A stretch of DNA of 64,000 bases from JAFNGF01 sp964567045. Lineage in GTDB: Bacteria > Planctomycetota > Phycisphaerae > Sedimentisphaerales > Anaerobacaceae. Position 1 is the stretch's first letter, and each line of letters begins with the position of its first letter. Shown one piece after another: positions 17,611 through 26,156 of the stretch. The stretch lies in NCBI GenBank assembly GCA_964567045.1, contig CAZMLE010000009.1, positions 17,065 to 81,064 on the forward strand, in the 5' to 3' direction. The notes below the pieces were generated by a model. It ran no database searches. It saw only the letters and a program-made list of their open reading frames with translations, and had not been told where the DNA came from. The translations under genes were made by a program, and so were the position numbers.

Positions 17611-19230
17611 ATGACTGCCAATAAATCTAAATTGTTGGCCACGCCCTCTTTGCTGGCAGCGGTCATCCTGCTCACCGGCTTCGTTAATAAGTGTGCCGAG
17701 GCTGAGCCTGGCGCAGCCAACAACACGGTCGTTCTCGATGCCCGAAATCGTCTGGAGACCTCGCAGGGCAGCGGGAAGTTCACGGTACTATACAAAAGGT
17801 TAGAATGGAATCCCGCAGAGACGGCCATAATTATCTGCGATATGTGGGACAAGCACTGGTGCGAGGGTGCAACCAGCCGAGTCGCAGAGTTGGCGCCGGT
17901 AATCAACAAGGTTGTCTCTAAAGCGCGGGACAAAGGGGTTCTGATCATCCATTCGCCCAGCGAAACGATGAACTATTACAAAGACCATCCTGCTCGTAAG
18001 CGTGCCCAGAATGCGCCCAAGGCTACAAACCCGCCCGATGGTATCGGCAACTGGTGTAAATGGATCGGCAAAGAAGAGGAAGAGGCAGCATATCCCATCG
18101 ATCATTCCGATGGCGGGTGCGACTGCCAGCCGAAGTGTCCGCAGGGTTCTCCCTGGCGTAAGGAAATTGCTATTATCAATATTAGCGACAAAGACGCTAT
18201 CAGTGATTCGGGCGTAGAAATCTGGAATCTGCTGGAGCATCGCGGCATCAAAAACCTTATCCTTATGGGCGTGCACACAAATATGTGCGTGCTCGGTCGG
18301 CCTTTCGGCCTTCGCAATATGGCCAGGTTCGGCAAAAATGTCGTGCTCATACGCGATCTGACTGACACTATGTACAACCCACGGGCCAAGCCCTTCGTCA
18401 GCCATTTTACCGGCACCGACCTGGTGGTCGAGCACGTCGAGAGATTTGTTTGCCCGACAATTCCATCAACGGCGTTTACGGATCAGCCGGCATTTCGTTT
18501 TAGCGGTGACAAGCGCCCTCGTGTAGTTTTTATTTCTGCTGAGAGCGAGTACAAAGCTGCTGAAGCGCTGCCTGATTTTGCGCACGAGCTGCAAATGAAA
18601 TACGGGTTATCCTGTGAGATACTTCAGGCCGGCACAGATGAAAAAAGTAAAGAGCGCAATTACATTTGCGGCATGGAATCGCTCTTGAATGCTGACCTGG
18701 CGGTTGTATTTGCGCGTCGCCGGGCGTTTCCAGCCAAACAGATGCAGTACTTGCGTGATTATTTGGAAAGCGGCAAACCGCTGCTTGCGCTGCGAACTGC
18801 CAGTCACGCCTTTGATACGCGCGGCAGCACCCCGGCAGGTCACGTCGAATGGCGAGAGTTTGACCACGATGTACTCGGCGGAAACTACACCGGCCATTAC
18901 GCCAGCGGACCGCAGACCACCGTAACCGCTGCCACAGCCGCCCAGGACCACCCAATTCTATCTGGCGTCAAAACGCCCTTTATTAGTAATGGTTCGCTGT
19001 ATAAAACCAGTCCGCTGGCTGGTTCAGCGCAATTGCTGCTGACAGGCAGCATACCGGACCAAAAGCCTGAGCCGGTTGCCTGGACAAATATGTATAAGCA
19101 GGCCCGTATCTTCTATACGTCGCTGGGTCATCCGGACGACTTTGGCAATCCGCAGTTCCGCCGGGTTCTTATAAACGCGGTTTTCTGGGCGATGGATAAG
19201 CCGGTTCCGAAGGAAAAAGCCATAAGATAA
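17611..19230 (+). CDS. Secreted isochorismatase-like hydrolase fused to a ThuA-like domain
   Basis: 539 residues from the ATG at 17611, with GGAG nine bases upstream and a hydrophobic signal segment ('SLLAAVILLTGFVNKCAEA'), possibly a lipoprotein-like or Sec signal. Domain 1 (about 55-285) is a cysteine hydrolase: Asp77 in 'IIICDMWD' and nucleophile Cys226 in 'MGVHTNMCVLGRP'. The loop between them is rich in Cys ('GGCDCQPKCPQG'), unusual for the family. Domain 2 (about 300-539) is ThuA-like, with class I glutamine-amidotransferase-type flavodoxin folding ('RPRVVFISAESEY', 'YLESGKPLLALRTASHAF', 'RIFYTSLGH'). ThuA-like domains are linked to sugar utilisation. The fusion suggests an extracytoplasmic enzyme acting on amide- or ester-modified sugars; this is inference. 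Confidence 0.85.
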   Translation: MTANKSKLLATPSLLAAVILLTGFVNKCAEAEPGAANNTVVLDARNRLETSQGSGKFTVLYKRLEWNPAETAIIICDMWDKHWCEGATSRVAELAPVINKVVSKARDKGVLIIHSPSETMNYYKDHPARKRAQNAPKATNPPDGIGNWCKWIGKEEEEAAYPIDHSDGGCDCQPKCPQGSPWRKEIAIINISDKDAISDSGVEIWNLLEHRGIKNLILMGVHTNMCVLGRPFGLRNMARFGKNVVLIRDLTDTMYNPRAKPFVSHFTGTDLVVEHVERFVCPTIPSTAFTDQPAFRFSGDKRPRVVFISAESEYKAAEALPDFAHELQMKYGLSCEILQAGTDEKSKERNYICGMESLLNADLAVVFARRRAFPAKQMQYLRDYLESGKPLLALRTASHAFDTRGSTPAGHVEWREFDHDVLGGNYTGHYASGPQTTVTAATAAQDHPILSGVKTPFISNGSLYKTSPLAGSAQLLLTGSIPDQKPEPVAWTNMYKQARIFYTSLGHPDDFGNPQFRRVLINAVFWAMDKPVPKEKAIR

Positions 19231-19337
19231 GCAAAGCATACGCCGACGCGTGCGGATTTTACCAAGAATTTACTTTTGGCTGTCAACTGATGGGCTACGA
19301 TGAACGTCTATACCCCCAGATAGAACAGGTAGCCTCA

Positions 19338-19925
19338 ATGGATAGCACTGACGAAAGCTTAATTGCCGCCTATTGTCAGGGCGATAAGACGGCGTTCGGC
19401 GAAATTGTCCGCCGATACGCGGATAGTATGCTTGGATATTTGACGCGGATGAGCAGAGATCGAGAAGAGGCTCAGGACCTTTTTCAGGAGACCTTCAGGC
19501 GTGTTCATGAAAAGGCCCATACGTTTGCCGGCGGTGCATTTAAGAACTGGCTGTTTACGATCGCGACCAACGTGGCTATCGACGGCTTACGCAGGCGCAA
19601 ACGTCTGCGATTGGTATCGCTGAACCAGCCGGTAGATTGTGCCGACAGCGATGAGGAATTCGGCGCAGCTATTGCAGCAGACAACCGGTGCAATCCTTAT
19701 GACCAGGCGATAAAAGCTGAACAGGCTGAGAAGGTAAAGCAGGCCATCGAGTTGCTGCCGGCCAGGCAGCGGGCAACGCTTATCCTGGCTTATTATCAGC
19801 AGCTTAGTTACGGGCAGATAGCAGAGGCTTTAGGTTGTTCCATCGGGACGGTAAGGACGCAGATGTTTAGGGCACTTAGAAAGCTGGCGGATAGATTACC
19901 TGATATTGGGCAAGGCGTAGAATGA
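19338..19925 (+). CDS. ECF-type RNA polymerase sigma factor
   Basis: 195 residues from the ATG at 19338; an in-frame ATG at 19290 would add 16 residues that precede the conserved start. Region 2: 'DKTAFGEIVRRYADSMLGY', then 'EEAQDLFQETFRRVHEK' for core and -10 contact, and 'NWLFTIATNVAIDGLRRRKR'. Region 4: 'LPARQRATLILAYYQQLSYG' and the helix-turn-helix 'IAEALGCSIGTVRTQMFRALRKL'. Its last four bases overlap the start of the next gene (ATGA), the arrangement expected for a sigma factor and its cognate anti-sigma factor. It likely controls its own operon and perhaps the secreted DUF4139 genes downstream. Confidence 0.92.
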   Translation: MDSTDESLIAAYCQGDKTAFGEIVRRYADSMLGYLTRMSRDREEAQDLFQETFRRVHEKAHTFAGGAFKNWLFTIATNVAIDGLRRRKRLRLVSLNQPVDCADSDEEFGAAIAADNRCNPYDQAIKAEQAEKVKQAIELLPARQRATLILAYYQQLSYGQIAEALGCSIGTVRTQMFRALRKLADRLPDIGQGVE

Positions 19926-21802
19926 AAGGTCATCTTACAAGAGGGCAGCTTATTCAGTACCAGTTCAAGCTGGTCTCCGATATTTATCTGGAGGAAATTG
20001 CCGGGCATCTTCAAGCCTGCGCCGAGTGTCGCCGGCATCTGGAGCAGCTAAGGCGTAAGTTTGCCGCCTTGGATTTATTGCGTGAGGATGTAACGGCGTC
20101 GCAGGATTTGATTTCACGGGTGATTGAGCAGGCCGCAGAAAAACCCCGCGTAAATCCGCCGTACGTCTGGCGGATAAAACGTGGGGCTAAATATTTAGCC
20201 CCGCCTTTTAGGCGGGGTCTTCCCTGGCTCAGTGCTGCGGCTGCTGTGCTTTTGGTGGGGCTATTGTTTTTGGTTGTGCATTTGAGTAGGCAGGCACCGG
20301 AAAGGCCCACCGACTTGGCGGAGAAAGAGATTGCCCCGGCGGTCGCTATGGATAGAGAGACGCCTACAATAGAAGAGCCGGTAGCGTTGGCTGCGAAGGC
20401 GAGAGAGCCGGAGGGATATTTGGGAGGTCCTGCCGGCAGCGTTGCACATGAGGCTGCAATCTCTGAAGATATTCCTTTTGCACCTGCCAGTGCGATAGAG
20501 TTAGTGACACTGCCGAGGCGGGAGGATGTGCAGATAACTATCTACAATTCTGCTGATTTGACGCTTGTGCGGGAGAGGCGTAATCTAACGTTAAAGAAGG
20601 GCTGGAACTGGCTGCAGTTTATGTGGGCAAATACTCTGATTGACCCGACTTCACTGAGTTTAGAGCCGCTGCAGGAGGCCGACAAAATTGACGTACAGCA
20701 GTTGGTGTTTCCAGCGAGGCTGCGGGAGCTTGGCCGCTGGCTGATCCGCTCGGAGGTCAGCGGCCGAGTACCGTTCCAGATTACTTATTTTACAAGCGGC
20801 CTATCCTGGCGAGCGTTTTATATGGGGTCACTTTCACACGATGAAAAGACGATGCGATTAGATGGTTTCGTCCGCGTCGGCAACAATTCCGGCGAAGATT
20901 ACGAGAACGCCCAGACCCGGCTAATTGTGGGCACAGTGCATCTTCTTGATCAAATAGCTGAACTGGCGAAGCGCCAGTATCCGTATGGTATGCCGATGCC
21001 TCTGGGGGGTTTGAGCGGTTATGGAAGTGGCGGGTTTGGCGGGTGGAAAGGTGCCGCCGTTACAAATGGGGACGCGAAGGCCAGGCTCGACCTCTTCTGG
21101 GGTGACCTTGGAGAGGGATTGAGGCCTAAGGAAATCAGAAAAGAAGGCCTTAGCGAGTATTTTCTCTACACGATTGAAGGCACAGAGACCATACCGGATA
21201 AGTGGGGCAAACGTCTGCTTTCGTTTGAGGCTGAGGATATTGCGGTAAAGAGCCTGTATAAGTATGATGAAGAACGTTGGGGCGAGCAGACGATAAGATT
21301 TGTTTCCTTCGCCAACGACAAAAAGCACAATCTTGGCGATACGCCTATCCCGAATGGCACCGTCAGGATATATAGCCAGGCTGATGAGCAAGGATATTTG
21401 TCCTACGTGGGAGGGACGGATATTAAATATATTCCGGTAGATGAAGAGGTGGAGCTAAATCTTGGCCCTGCTCGATTGGTTAGTGTTGAGCCGATATTGA
21501 TGGATTTCAAGACCGACAATTACGTTTTTGACAGGAAGAAGAATATTGCCGGCTGGGATGAGATACGCATCTGGAAGATCGAAGTTACGAATACCAGGAC
21601 GTTGCCTATAGAGATTGAAGTCACTCGCGGCTTTGGCACTGCGTACTGGACGTTGCAGTTGGAGGATACAGAAGTTTCATACCAGAAGTATGATGCCACG
21701 CACGCCCGTTTTAAGCTGTCTCTTGAGCCGCGAAGCAAACACTCATTCGGATACGGAGTAAGAACGTATCATGGCGTGCGGGAAGAACAAGTTAATCAAT
21801 AA
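19922..21802 (+). CDS. Membrane anti-sigma factor fused to an extracytoplasmic DUF4139 domain
   Basis: 626 residues. The N-terminus has the zinc-binding anti-sigma pattern H-X3-C-X2-C (H29, C33, C36 in 'GHLQACAECRRH'). Residues 102-122 form one transmembrane helix ('WLSAAAAVLLVGLLFLVVH'). The remainder, outside the cytoplasm, is a DUF4139-type domain beginning at 'VQITIYNSADLTLVRE' and including 'SGLSWRAFYMGSL' and 'SGEDYENAQTRLIVG'. That domain is the same as in the secreted proteins at 24754 and 26157. Residues ~74-100 just before the membrane helix come from an inserted palindromic repeat (20142-20219), giving a positively charged linker. It overlaps the sigma gene by four bases, so co-translation with the sigma factor is expected. 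A signal on the outer domain presumably releases the sigma factor. Confidence 0.85.
   Translation: MKGHLTRGQLIQYQFKLVSDIYLEEIAGHLQACAECRRHLEQLRRKFAALDLLREDVTASQDLISRVIEQAAEKPRVNPPYVWRIKRGAKYLAPPFRRGLPWLSAAAAVLLVGLLFLVVHLSRQAPERPTDLAEKEIAPAVAMDRETPTIEEPVALAAKAREPEGYLGGPAGSVAHEAAISEDIPFAPASAIELVTLPRREDVQITIYNSADLTLVRERRNLTLKKGWNWLQFMWANTLIDPTSLSLEPLQEADKIDVQQLVFPARLRELGRWLIRSEVSGRVPFQITYFTSGLSWRAFYMGSLSHDEKTMRLDGFVRVGNNSGEDYENAQTRLIVGTVHLLDQIAELAKRQYPYGMPMPLGGLSGYGSGGFGGWKGAAVTNGDAKARLDLFWGDLGEGLRPKEIRKEGLSEYFLYTIEGTETIPDKWGKRLLSFEAEDIAVKSLYKYDEERWGEQTIRFVSFANDKKHNLGDTPIPNGTVRIYSQADEQGYLSYVGGTDIKYIPVDEEVELNLGPARLVSVEPILMDFKTDNYVFDRKKNIAGWDEIRIWKIEVTNTRTLPIEIEVTRGFGTAYWTLQLEDTEVSYQKYDATHARFKLSLEPRSKHSFGYGVRTYHGVREEQVNQ
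20142..20219. repeat. Composite palindromic repeat inserted in frame in the anti-sigma gene
   Basis: ATCCGCC (20154-20160)/GGCGGAT (20169-20175) is nested in an outer CCCCGCGT/ACGTGGGG stem. It is followed by the perfect palindrome GGGGCTAAATATTTAGCCCC (20183-20202) and CCCCGCC-TTTTA-GGCGGGG (20199-20217). The same ending occurs at 62509-62535. It encodes NPPYVWRIKRGAKYLAPPFR without a stop. Confidence 0.85.
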
Positions 21803-21815
21803 TAGGTGTCGAAAA

Positions 21816-23420
21816 ATGAGAAAAATCATTTTATTTATTGTATTATTGGCAACCTCAAGCATTGCTCAAATCAGTTACGGACTTGCGACTCAGCAGGTCG
21901 GCCCGGACAGCGCAAATAGACATCCCACAGTAGCCCAGCCCGACTGGCCAAAGGAAATTGTCGAAATTCCCAGGCACGAGTCGCGAGTTTATTCGATATG
22001 GGTAAATGGCAATGAAAACTTTTATTTTAAGGCAACTGCAGAACAGATTAACGAATTGATAAGCCTGTTTTCTAAAGCCAGAATGCGCGACCATGTGGTG
22101 CGTATTTGCTCTGGTATGGGAAAGACCCGTACTTTCGGTGGTGAGGAAATAGAATACAATGTCTCTCTTCAGATCGTAGGTGGAATCGCTCTGTTTGTAG
22201 CTCGTGAAGAAAAAAGAGAGGGTCTTCCTTTGGAGCCAGAGCTAACCATTCTCACGGGAGACAACCGCGCGATATTGAATCAGTTAAGGTGGCCAGGAAA
22301 TGTCATTGTCCAAAGCGAGCTACCGGGGGTTTCAATCAAAAGTAACAGGGCCAAGCCGAAACGCGACTTTTATTATGGACGGCTCGAGTTTGAAGACGGT
22401 TCGCCTCCGGTGGGGTTTGTGCAAGGCATCAAAAGCCGGATCACGTTGTGGGAACAGGATGCAGAGGACGGCATTAACGTCGGCAGCGTCAACAATAAGG
22501 GCTATTTAACGGTACTGCTGTCCGGCGAGGAGTTGGCGAACTTCAAGAAGGGCAAGCTGTGGCTGACCATAACCATTGCTAATTTCTTGACCGAGGCCCG
22601 CAAGACCGACCAGCGTTTTCCCATTGAAATGCTAACACGGGACAAGGACAAGGCCCAGCCTGTCAAGGTCAGGAGGCCCAAGTATTACTACGGTCGCATC
22701 CTTTTTGAGGATGGCTCATCCCCAATTCTTGACCCGGTGCCTTGGCCCGGCGCGGAAATACGAGTTGATTTTCCCTATGCCGGTGATGCCGCCATTGATT
22801 CACAAGGCTACTTCAAGGTGTATTTTACCAAAGAACAATATGAGGAAGCCAAAGCACAAAAAGCCAGACAAAACATATATATCCCGGATTATTCAGATAA
22901 AGGCCGATCAACCGCCAGGTTTGCTTTTCCCGTGGCTTCGCTGTGTCAGGATAAAACAAAGGCTGGTGTGGTTAAGATACCGCGTCCCAAACTCCCAAAA
23001 CAGGAACTGGCAACCGCAGAGTCGAAAATCGGAAAATCCATTCCAGGCTTTGATAATATTCGATTCGAGGTATTCCAAAAGGATCAAGCAAAATACAAGC
23101 CGCTGTTAGTATGTTTCTGGGATATAGACCAGCGTCCTTCCCGACAGCGCATACGCATGCTGGAAAAACAAAAGGACGTATTGCAGGACAAGAATATCGT
23201 TGTGCTTGCCGTGCATTCCGGCACGAAGCAGGAAAAGGAAGCCAGGGAATGGCTCAAAGAAAATGGTCTTTCTCTGATGTTTGGAACGATCGAAGGAGAT
23301 CCTTACGATACCCTGTTGGCCTGGGGTGCGAAGGGATTACCATGGCTTATCCTTACTGATGAACAGCACATCATCACAAACGCAGGATTTAGCCTGGCTG
23401 ATTTGTCGATTATGCACTGA
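21816..23420 (+). CDS. Secreted protein with C-terminal thioredoxin-like fold
   Basis: 534 residues from the ATG at 21816, which puts the signal peptide 'KIILFIVLLATSSIAQISYG' at the start. The middle contains a twofold internal repeat ('KRDFYYGRLEFEDGSPPVGF' and 'RPKYYYGRILFEDGSSPILD'), probably beta-sandwich or carboxypeptidase-regulatory-like units. The end (about residues 400-534) follows a TlpA/thioredoxin pattern: 'YKPLLVCFWDIDQRPSRQRI', 'IVVLAVHSG' and 'WGAKGLPWLILTD' with the cis-Pro loop. The redox CXXC is missing (WDIDQRPS in its place), so it is not a normal disulfide reductase. It begins 13 bp after the anti-sigma gene and probably belongs to that operon. Confidence 0.6.
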   Translation: MRKIILFIVLLATSSIAQISYGLATQQVGPDSANRHPTVAQPDWPKEIVEIPRHESRVYSIWVNGNENFYFKATAEQINELISLFSKARMRDHVVRICSGMGKTRTFGGEEIEYNVSLQIVGGIALFVAREEKREGLPLEPELTILTGDNRAILNQLRWPGNVIVQSELPGVSIKSNRAKPKRDFYYGRLEFEDGSPPVGFVQGIKSRITLWEQDAEDGINVGSVNNKGYLTVLLSGEELANFKKGKLWLTITIANFLTEARKTDQRFPIEMLTRDKDKAQPVKVRRPKYYYGRILFEDGSSPILDPVPWPGAEIRVDFPYAGDAAIDSQGYFKVYFTKEQYEEAKAQKARQNIYIPDYSDKGRSTARFAFPVASLCQDKTKAGVVKIPRPKLPKQELATAESKIGKSIPGFDNIRFEVFQKDQAKYKPLLVCFWDIDQRPSRQRIRMLEKQKDVLQDKNIVVLAVHSGTKQEKEAREWLKENGLSLMFGTIEGDPYDTLLAWGAKGLPWLILTDEQHIITNAGFSLADLSIMH

Positions 23421-23505
23421 TCTTTTCATAATTTTTTAGAATATAACGTTTAGTAGGATCATTAACAGTATCAAAAAAACTCGAAAGTAAATAAGGGGAA
23501 AAACG

Positions 23506-24654
23506 ATGAACATGAAAACAAAAACGACAATTGCAGTTGTGCTGTTGCTTGTTGGCAGCGGAATCGTTCAGGCAAGGATCAAATTGGTGGCGCTGCCGGA
23601 GCGGGCGGCGACGGTGATTCGGCTGGATAATCCGCAGGCAACACTAATCGAAGAAGAGCGGGTGCTGACCCTGCAGAAAGGCCTTAATCAGGTGGACTTT
23701 TCCTGGAAGGGAGTCAGCATCGATGAGGACTCGATTCGGCTAAAAGCGCTGGACCATCCGGATAAGGTAACGCTTTTAAGCGTAAGTTATCCGCCAGGCG
23801 AAGCGGCCTTAGTCTGGGAGATCAGCAGCGATAGCGACTACGCTGAGGCGGTGCGGATCAGCTATCTACTTAGTAATATCGACCGGCTGATTACCTACAA
23901 GGCGGTAGCGGATAAGAAGGAAACCGCTGTTGATTTGCAGAGCTTTTTAGTGCTGCGGAACTTCTCAGGCGAGGATTTTGCACGGGCGAGGGTTCTTTTG
24001 GATTATGGGCAGCCGTTTGAGCAGGGCATCTCCCACGAAGAGACCAAGCAGATGCTTTTCCTAAAGGCGGATAAAGTGCCCATCGTTAAGGTCTGGACGT
24101 TCGATGCAGCAAGACTTCCCTGGGACCCGGAGAAGCTTGAGAATAAGAATGTGGGCATTCCGGTAAGCTACCGGATTGTAAATGACCCCAATAGCGGGCT
24201 GGGCAAGTTTGCCTTATGGGGCGGTAAGGCCAGGCTCTTTCAGGATGATGGTCACGGCAGCACGATCTTTTTAGGTGAGGATGTAACGGCTGTTGTGCCG
24301 GTTGGCCAGAAGATGGAGCTTTATATCGGTGATAGCAGGGATATTGTAGTTACTCAGCGAAAGATGAAGGATGCCCAGATTGATCAGCAGAAGAACAACG
24401 ATGACAGGGTTGTCCTTTACAATACCGATGAGGAGATTGTCGCCAAGATAGAGAATTTCAAGGATAGCCCTGCGGTGCTTACGATGATTCAGCACATTCC
24501 CGGCGAGTGGGATATGGAGCAGTGCAATATGAACTATGTCAAGAAGGATGCCGGCACGTTGGAGTTTGAGATAAAGCTGCCGGCTCGCACGGAGTCTGGT
24601 CCTGCGGTGACGGAGCTTAAGATGCACTATCATCGGCGTAATGTAAGGCCGTGA
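23506..24654 (+). CDS. Secreted DUF4139-like protein, divergent paralog
   Basis: 382 residues with signal peptide ('TIAVVLLLVGSGIVQA') and an AGGGG ribosome site. Like its neighbours it starts mature sequence with '(I/V)KLVALPERAATVIRLDN', then 'ERVLTLQKGLNQVDFSWKGV' and 'VRISYLLSNIDRLITYKAVA', which line up with the DUF4139 sequence of the downstream pair ('VDLVTLPSRDTVQLTIYNSA', 'ALTLKQGKNALQFSWANT'), but it is shorter and much less similar. It lacks the variable central linker seen in the duplicated pair. The function of DUF4139 proteins is not known. Its place between the anti-sigma gene and the duplicated pair suggests one regulon. Confidence 0.65.
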   Translation: MNMKTKTTIAVVLLLVGSGIVQARIKLVALPERAATVIRLDNPQATLIEEERVLTLQKGLNQVDFSWKGVSIDEDSIRLKALDHPDKVTLLSVSYPPGEAALVWEISSDSDYAEAVRISYLLSNIDRLITYKAVADKKETAVDLQSFLVLRNFSGEDFARARVLLDYGQPFEQGISHEETKQMLFLKADKVPIVKVWTFDAARLPWDPEKLENKNVGIPVSYRIVNDPNSGLGKFALWGGKARLFQDDGHGSTIFLGEDVTAVVPVGQKMELYIGDSRDIVVTQRKMKDAQIDQQKNNDDRVVLYNTDEEIVAKIENFKDSPAVLTMIQHIPGEWDMEQCNMNYVKKDAGTLEFEIKLPARTESGPAVTELKMHYHRRNVRP

Positions 24655-24666
24655 CAAAACAGGAGT

Positions 24667-24726
24667 GGCAGAAGACAGAGGACGGACGACAGAGGCAGCG
24701 ACAGAGCCCTGAGCGTGAGCGAGGGG
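24667..24726. repeat. Interspersed repeat words before the first duplicated DUF4139 gene
   Basis: The stretch GCAGAAGACAGAGGACGGAC is followed by CCCTGAGCGTGAGCGAGGGG (24707-24726), an inverted pair CCCT-GAGC/GAGC-GAGGG. The latter is related to the words at 33808-33835 and 36575-36601. Confidence 0.5.
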
Positions 24727-24753
24727 CGGAAGAAAGAATACAGGAGCGGCAAA

Positions 24754-26118
24754 ATGAGACGCATAATGTTTAACATACTCATAATCGTTGCGGTGGCATC
24801 TATCAGCCAGGCCAAGGTTGATTTAGTGACACTTCCATCGCGCGATACGGTTCAGCTTACGATTTATAACTCAGCGGATATGACATTAGTGCGGGAAAGC
24901 AGGGCACTGACCTTAAAGCAGGGCAAAAACGCCTTACAGTTTTCCTGGGCTAATACTCTTATTGATCCTACGAGTTTGGAGATGCTGCCTAAAGCCGATG
25001 CAGATAAGATCGACATTGCCGAGCTGGTCTATCCGCCGAGGGTGCAGAACTTAGGTTTATGGAACATCGAGAGCAAAGTGAGCGGCAAAGTGCCGGTAGA
25101 GATTACATACCTTACGAGCGGGCTAACGTGGCGGGCGTTTTATATGGGAACACTCTCGCAGGATGAAAAGGCGATGCGGCTGCAGGGCTACGTCAGAGTC
25201 ACCAATAATAGCGGCGAAGACTATGAAAACGCCCAGACCCGGCTTATTGTTGGCAAAGTCCACATCCTCGATGAGATCGCTGAGCTTGCCCGCAGACAAT
25301 ATCCTTATGGCCGACCAGGCGAAATCGTGGTTGAAGAGGGGCGTTTAGCTGGAAGGCGCGAGCTGACAAGACTGGCAACAGTGGAGCTTAAAGCATTGGC
25401 TCTTGCTCCGGCAGCGCCTGCGGCACCGAAGGAGATCAAGAAGGAAGGTCTGAGCGAGTATTTTTTGTACACGATAGAAGGTACAGAGACGATTCCGACC
25501 GGCTGGTCGAAAAGGCTGATTAGCTTTGATGTGGAGGATGTGCCGGTAGTGAATCTATATAAATATGAGGAGGAAAGATACGGCCAGAATGTGGTTCGGT
25601 TCCTCAGTTTCAAAAACGACAAAGAGCACAAGCTCGGCGAAACGCCCATCCCTGGCGGGACATTGAAGGTTTATAGAACCGCTGATGATAAGGGACATTT
25701 ATCTTACACGGGCCAATCTGCGTTTAAGTACATTCCCGTGGATGATGATGTTGAGCTTAATCTTGGTCCGGTAGCTAATGTTGTTGTTGAGCCGACGCTG
25801 ATGGACTATAAGACGGCCAACTACCGGCTCGACAGGAACCGCAATATCTCCGGCTGGGACGAGATTACCACGGTCAAGGTGGAGGTTAAGAACACGCGGG
25901 ATATTGCGGTCAAGGTGGAGATTCAGCGTAATTTCAATACCCCGTATTGGACGCTGACCAAGAGCGGCGAGTTTGGGGATTTCGAGCAAGTTGATCTGGA
26001 TACGGTCAAGTTTACGCTCAGCCTGGGGCCGAGATCGGCGAAGAGACTCGAGTATGTTCTGACCACTTATCATGGCGTAAGACAAGAGGATCGTGCCAGG
26101 GCCTTACGCGGCAAGTAG
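24754..26118 (+). CDS. Secreted DUF4139-domain protein, tandem copy 1
   Basis: 454 residues from the ATG at 24754 (AGGAGCGGC upstream), signal peptide 'MFNILIIVAVASISQA'. The DUF4139 core is clear: 'VQLTIYNSADMTLVRESRAL', 'VPVEITYLTSGLTWRAFYMG', 'VRVTNNSGEDYENAQTRLIV', and 'YFLYTIEGTETIPTGWSKRL' after a linker. DNA and protein are nearly identical to the next gene except for the linker at about 25318-25430 (IVVEEGRLAGRRELTRLATV...). The outer domain of the anti-sigma factor at 19922 is a third copy of the same fold. Likely function: extracytoplasmic beta-sandwich protein, perhaps competing for or presenting the ligand sensed by the anti-sigma factor (inference). Confidence 0.85.
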   Translation: MRRIMFNILIIVAVASISQAKVDLVTLPSRDTVQLTIYNSADMTLVRESRALTLKQGKNALQFSWANTLIDPTSLEMLPKADADKIDIAELVYPPRVQNLGLWNIESKVSGKVPVEITYLTSGLTWRAFYMGTLSQDEKAMRLQGYVRVTNNSGEDYENAQTRLIVGKVHILDEIAELARRQYPYGRPGEIVVEEGRLAGRRELTRLATVELKALALAPAAPAAPKEIKKEGLSEYFLYTIEGTETIPTGWSKRLISFDVEDVPVVNLYKYEEERYGQNVVRFLSFKNDKEHKLGETPIPGGTLKVYRTADDKGHLSYTGQSAFKYIPVDDDVELNLGPVANVVVEPTLMDYKTANYRLDRNRNISGWDEITTVKVEVKNTRDIAVKVEIQRNFNTPYWTLTKSGEFGDFEQVDLDTVKFTLSLGPRSAKRLEYVLTTYHGVRQEDRARALRGK

Positions 26119-26156
26119 CAAAAGGCAAGTCCTGATTAAATACAAGGGGCCATAAG

